Shown: positions 60,801-64,000 of the stretch, one piece after another | How the letters are laid out: the number at the start of each line of letters is the position of its first letter | How positions within the stretch are numbered: position 1 is the stretch's first letter | Assembly: GCA_023846275.1 (NCBI GenBank) | Contig: CM043878.1 | Span: 9,183,501-9,247,500 of the forward strand | Direction: 5' to 3' | DNA: 64,000 nucleotides | Source of the DNA: Vanilla planifolia | Taxonomy: Eukaryota; Streptophyta; Magnoliopsida; Asparagales; Orchidaceae | Program-made: the position numbers and the translations under genes | Notes under the pieces: model-generated | Database searches by the model: none | Told to the model about the DNA's origin: nothing | What the model saw: only the letters and a program-made list of their open reading frames with translations

Positions 60801-63285
60801 TGAAATTGTACTATTATTCCTAATGGATGTTATGATTGTGCTTTTTTTGCTTTTACTATTATTACTTAAATGAGTTTTAGTTGTGTAATGTAATAATGAA
60901 ATGCATATAATGAGGATTACTAAAATCAACAACAAAATATATCATGAAAAATGTAAAGTTATCTCAACATATCAAAGATAGCATAGGTGTTTTTCAAAAG
61001 TGTTGAGAATGTAAAGCATGAACTTAATCATAATGATCACGAGAGATGTGCTTCTTTGTAATTTTGTATTGAGTTACAAGAAATTACGTATGCTTGTCCA
61101 GCTAAATCTAAAATGCATAACTATGTTGCTCATAATGTGATAAATAAAAGTATATATGAATGAACATTTTTGTTGTTAATGGTAGAAATTCAAAGTTTAA
61201 ATTAAAAGATATCTTGAAAGCAAATATGATGTAAAGTCTTATGTATCTGGGCTTATGAGACATCTTACAAGTATCATAATTTGAGATTGCAATATATTTA
61301 ATATAGATATGTGGAAAACAAAGTAGATAAAATAGAGGGAACAAAATTAAATTGATAGAGGGAACAAAACAAAATGACCTTAAAACAGATCTGATTACTT
61401 TTATTTGTACATAGTGAGGATTTTGTCTCTGGTAATGAAAGTTTTAATGACAGAGTGAAAATACAAAATATGATCTGACCTAATAACGAGGATGAAATCT
61501 CGAAATGATTTCAAGATGGCACATGATCGAGAACCACAAGTTTTGATCTTGAATGAAAAGGAAAGGTATTGTGGTGGCTGAAATTGTTTTCATTAGCTAT
61601 AGCTTGCCATACCCAATGGAAATAAGGATAATTGCCAATTTGCAGCAAGGACTATGTCATTTATTGTCTTCCATATTGAGAAGTAGAATCTAGCCTGGGG
61701 ATGCTTAATGAGGTTATTAATATGTTTTTATGATAATGTCCATATCATAAGATCATTTGTAGGAGTAAGGATTGCAATATGCTTTCTTGGGAGGCCAACT
61801 GTGTTTAATTCACTCACTTACTTTTCATTTCAAAGGGAAGGATGTGGAGGATAAATAACACAATCCCTATACTTCAACTAGGCATGAGAGATTAGGCACT
61901 CTTCAACTTTTTCCACCTTCAAGGAGTTGAAAAAACCAAAAGCATTCAAGGAAAAAAAGATCAGGGGTGTCATTTGAAAGCAACAATTGCATAAGAAACA
62001 TCATTTGTTGGATAAAGGGGAGTATTTTTTAGTAGATTGGAAAAGCTTTAGGTCCAACATTTATTGAGCAACTCATCTAAATGTTGTAGAAAAAATGGAT
62101 TGTTTTAAGAAAATGTTTAGTTATATCATGGAGCAGCAACAACTAAATTCTATACAAGCCTTACATTGTAGTTGCACTCTAGTTGATCCTTTGGTTTTAG
62201 TTCTTTAGCTTCCCAACCTCCCTTATTTAGAGCTTCAAGTCTTGATGTAAGATATTCTTTTCAGCCTTTTCCACCTTTAAATAGTTAAATATGTCTCATC
62301 AATATGAGACAAGTGGATAAGAGCTCCTCCATAAGTTCCTCTAGAGATTTAACAAGCTTGTTGGGGTAGAACTAATAAATCTAATGCTCATAGAATGATT
62401 TATTGAAATTGGTAGGATTTGATAGCTTATACTAGTGATTCCCTTAAGAGCCTTATATTTATCATCAACCACTTGTGCCACACTTAGATGGCTCAAAAGG
62501 TCATCCAAATTGTGCCAATGGTGCATTTTCTTTCAAGGTCTTCGTAACTTGAATAATTTAACCCCTTTTCGAAAGGTTCCTTTTCATCGTGTACTTTTGA
62601 AACTATTCATTTTCTTTTGTTGGTGGGTCATAACAATAATAATTTCATTGGTTAATTCTATTTTCAAACCATGTGATCTTTGATTAGATAGAGGTGACAT
62701 CCATATCATGCACGTTCGACCTCATTTGATACTTTGGTGAGTGAAAACTTTGTTCCTTATGTTGTTGAGGTTGCATTGTCATTAAACCATTTAATAACTT
62801 CTATGTCTTGGTTGTGATGGTTTTCTTGGTTTTCCTTTTAAGTGGGGTTGAATGTGGTTTGTTCATTGGATATTAGATTGGCAATCCTTTTTGGGTGAAC
62901 TTACAATTTTGTATATTTTTTATTACTTAACATTTGATGTAAATCCCCATATGTAAATATTTACTTATAACAATGGAATCATGAGATACCCTCAGCCATT
63001 CAACAAAAAAGCACCAATCGAGTAATAGTAATAGAGCAACTTAAATTAAGGAGCCAATTATGGCAAATTTGAATGGGTTTCTAATGATTTGGCTTTTCTT
63101 TATCATATAACACCTTACAAGAAAAAGTATCTTCATTCATGACGGCCTTTGTTGTTCATTTTAGTTAGTTCTAGTTTTTCCTTATTAATCTTGATTTTTT
63201 GTTCTTTTGTCCATTAAAAGCTTTTCCAGAAAACTTGGAAGTTCATAAGGAGATCAATATTAGCTATGGAAATAAAGGAAATGAG
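48757..63285 (+). CDS. SET-domain lysine methyltransferase, 3' part outside window
   Basis: Ten exons (48757-48813, 48892-48976, 49053-49227, 49347-49452, 51588-51661, 53398-53424, 56675-56852, 57093-57204, 60055-60135, 63221-63285) join in phase to 320 codons. The protein is of the Rubisco-LSMT/SETD3 class, which transfers methyl groups from S-adenosylmethionine to protein lysines. It begins with LQLFLQWLQANGCQLR and has the split SET domain: DKGFGVFSS, VVPLDLAITPMRVLQDP, FWSRALSIPFPRSY (180-193), the cofactor motif GIDFCNH (265-271) and ISYGNKGNE (312-320). The closest protein I recall is Arabidopsis AT1G01920. The rest of the SET end and the substrate-binding helical domain are beyond the edge. 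The substrate is unknown and no clear transit peptide is present. The ATG at 48757 is the first in frame with family similarity and has G at +4. Confidence 0.88.
48892..48976 (+). CDS. SET exon 2
   Basis: 28 codons plus one base: ANGCQLRCCTIKNCGPDKGF, then GVFSSSSD. The KGFGVF block is the N-terminal cofactor-binding loop of this SET class. Acceptor GAAAACCAG, donor GATG|GTATAT. Confidence 0.9.
49053..49227 (+). CDS. SET exon 3
   Basis: It includes VPLDLAITPMRVLQDPFVGE and VDDRFLIMLFLTVERLRRGS, highly conserved in AT1G01920-type proteins. GC content is clearly higher than in the surrounding introns. Acceptor GTTAACGCAG, donor AAGCC|GTACTT. Confidence 0.93.
49347..49452 (+). CDS. SET exon 4
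   Basis: It completes CCG and encodes YLDMLPESFGNPLWFTEDEL, then AELNGTTLYRASVLQ. YL..LP..F..PLWF is a signature of the class. Donor CAG|GTGAAA. Confidence 0.93.
49453..51587. other. SET intron 4, 2.1 kb
   Basis: It contains a minus-strand Gypsy protease remnant (50880-51293), and 49940-50880 is probably more of the same element, although nothing coding is recognised there. Confidence 0.65.
50880..51293 (-). pseudogene. Gypsy aspartic protease remnant
   Basis: Minus-strand AIFYTGCSGNLIDVSLVERL, then ILHPNPC, matches the retropepsin region of plant Gypsy elements (VIIDSGSCENV.S..MVEKL......HPNPY). Downstream, other-frame pieces (IKVER.C.LKFNI..EFINEVV..DVV) follow family order. The catalytic D of D(S/T)G is Y here and several stops are present. 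Confidence 0.55.
51588..51661 (+). CDS. SET exon 5
   Basis: 24 codons plus two bases: WKNLQALYNDKVKVLVAELL, then PGDK. Acceptor CCACCTTTTTGCAG. The donor AAGAG|GTTCTG is weak but is the one that keeps phase with exon 6. Confidence 0.85.
51662..53397. other. SET intron 5, 1.7 kb
   Basis: AT-rich; nothing recognised. Confidence 0.7.
53398..53424 (+). CDS. SET exon 6, 27-base micro-exon
   Basis: It encodes the segment read as REVKYEDFLW across its two junctions, matching the family's REVSFEDFLWA. Acceptor ACCAGCATTAG, donor TTTG|GTATGT. The first base completes AGG, and the last two start TGG. Confidence 0.85.
54280..54960. repeat. Unidentified repeat, relative of 17220-17850
   Basis: See 17220-17850 for shared words. 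It contains a GC-richer block (54600-54830) and is possibly an LTR of an unidentified retroelement. Confidence 0.3.
55281..55508. repeat. Diverged direct duplication, period about 139
   Basis: TCATATTTAATCA.AAAATGC at 55281 and 55420, and CTCCCTTTGGGTCCTACACA at 55351 and 55489, define two copies with scattered differences. Confidence 0.75.
56675..56852 (+). CDS. SET exon 7
   Basis: It completes TGG and encodes ANSIFWSRALSIPFPRSYVF, then PEHLEQQ and a variable acidic insert ending LNVRHK. Acceptor GCATTGTGACAG, donor AAG|GTTATC. Confidence 0.92.
57093..57204 (+). CDS. SET exon 8
   Basis: 37 codons plus one base. A variable start is followed by VWVEGLVPGIDFCNH, the key SET motif with the NH pair that contacts S-adenosylmethionine. 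Acceptor TTTGTTTTTTTAG, donor CATG|GTATGC. Confidence 0.93.
57205..60054. other. SET intron 8, 2.9 kb
   Basis: AT-rich with poly(T) runs; nothing coding recognised. Confidence 0.7.
60055..60135 (+). CDS. SET exon 9
   Basis: It completes GGT and encodes LEPMATWEVDQTGSTTGAPF, then SMYLML, matching the family's ATWEVDG.GS....PFSMYLLS. Acceptor GTGCTTTCCTTTAG. The donor CTTG|GTATAA is duplicated 80 bases downstream. Confidence 0.92.
60091..60250 (+). repeat. 80-base tandem duplication over exon 9 end and donor
   Basis: Copies 60091-60170 and 60171-60250 differ at one base (T at 60165, C at 60245). The unit holds the last 45 bases of exon 9, its splice donor and 35 intron bases. CTGGA at 60251 starts a vestigial third copy. 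Confidence 0.97.
60275..60351. repeat. Imperfect inverted repeat, 31-base arms
   Basis: Arms 60275-60305 and 60321-60351 are reverse complements at 25 of 31 positions around a 15-base loop. All six mismatches are transitions. Confidence 0.85.
60448..60799. repeat. 176-base tandem duplication
   Basis: Copies 60448-60623 and 60624-60799 are over 90 percent alike, including a shared stretch from ATTACCAAACATCAAC to CTGTTTTTTATTACTTAGA. Confidence 0.92.
63221..63285 (+). CDS. SET exon 10
   Basis: It completes GCT and encodes FPENLEVHKEINISYGNKGN and E, the catalytic SET motif. A second in-frame acceptor nine bases on (TTTTCCAG, exon start 63230) would omit AFP. The upstream one better fits the family's length. 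Donor GAG|GTATTT. Confidence 0.88.
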
Positions 63286-64000
63286 GTATTTGGGAATGCT
63301 TGTTTGCTTAATATGAATAATTCTATATGTATTTATCTTTATATTTTCTTCTAGACAAGTAGAGTTCTAGTTTTGTTTTAGTATATTCTTGACTTTTTTT
63401 CATTTCTTGTTAACTACACTACAACTTCTTGCTAATCAATAACTAAGATTGTAGATTTTCTTGGTGAATGGAAATAATAAATTTCTATGCTTTCGTAGCA
63501 TCCTTTAAACAGCAAATGTTGCCGCTCTCATTTACTCATCTTATTGCATCGAAAATGGTTAAGGTATGTGATTGAAAACCCATGTTTCTTGACAAATTTA
63601 TGGCTAAGTTTAACTTTATACATTAAGATCAACCTAGTGTAGACTTTGATGCCAAATGCTATGGCATTAACTCTTCCATATATGAGTTTTTGAAAGGTCT
63701 CTTTTTATGAAATCTTTCCCCTCTTTTGCTTATGAGCAAATAGGCCATATGTAGGATGCATACCAAAGACACAAAATTCCAACATTTGAAATTAATTAGA
63801 TTGTCGTCAAGTGGTTTTGGAAGCTCTTACAAGCCTTTTAAAATGGAGCTAGACCAAGTTGAACAGCTTGGGCATTTTGAGACACATATATATGTATTTA
63901 ATTTCTACCATGGTTGAGATCATTGTATAAAGTGGTTAGTAACCCAAAACAACAAGAGTACATGTTAAGAGACATTTTAAGTACCAACTCATCCATATTA
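63286..64000. other. SET intron 10, continues past the edge
   Basis: AT-rich; no exon for the expected next block (ELLYLYGFV in relatives) is seen before the window ends. Confidence 0.65.

Larger units (their letters stand above)
60136..63220. other. SET intron 9, 3.1 kb
   Basis: It contains the second copy of the exon-end duplication, an inverted repeat (60275-60351) and a 176-base tandem duplication (60448-60799). The stretch 61560-62690 is less AT-rich and may be transposon-derived; no domain was identified. Confidence 0.7.

Noticed and set aside
1..64000. CRISPR arrays, bacterial-type operons, rRNA or tRNA genes
   Set aside because: None seen on either strand; the tandem repeats present have two copies and no spacer structure, and no tRNA cloverleaf boxes were recognised.

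Overview
The window is nuclear DNA of a flowering plant. It is AT-rich, has plant-type GT-AG introns that are often several kilobases long, and carries many plant LTR retrotransposons and RTE-type LINE remnants. The two host genes, rebuilt exon by exon from splice sites and reading phase, are both plant genes. I cannot name the species.

Layout. (1) 1-10882 contains no recognised host exon. It holds a heavily decayed minus-strand Copia element (about 880-5482) and, 77 bases further on, an intact plus-strand Copia element (5560-10619). The intact element has 202-base LTRs differing at one base, a 5-base target duplication, a Met-tRNA primer site, a purine tract and one unbroken 1481-codon gag-pol frame. 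This stretch is probably an intron of the next gene. (2) 10883-47463 is a plus-strand gene for an ARC3-like chloroplast division protein (FtsZ-like region followed by MORN repeats). Fourteen exons join in phase to give 586 codons plus stop. The N-terminal part (transit peptide and start of the FtsZ-like region) is not found here and is probably upstream. Introns reach 11.6 kb and carry LINE, Copia and Gypsy remnants, tandem duplications and unidentified repeats. (3) 47464-48756 is a 1.3 kb intergenic gap with a TATA box 71 bases before the next start codon. (4) 48757-64000+ is the first ten exons (320 codons) of a plus-strand SET-domain protein lysine methyltransferase gene of the Rubisco-LSMT/SETD3 class, closest in my memory to Arabidopsis AT1G01920. 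It runs off the right edge.

The two genes are in tandem. ARC3 restrains FtsZ ring placement in plastids. The substrate of the SET protein is not evident, so no functional link is claimed. The most notable points are the young, apparently complete Copia element pointing toward ARC3, the great expansion of ARC3 by intronic transposons with every exon still in phase, and an 80-base tandem duplication that copies the 3' end and splice donor of SET exon 9. I found no clear sign of an undescribed system. The least explained segment is a pair of minus-strand exon-like pieces at 17.2-18.8 kb.
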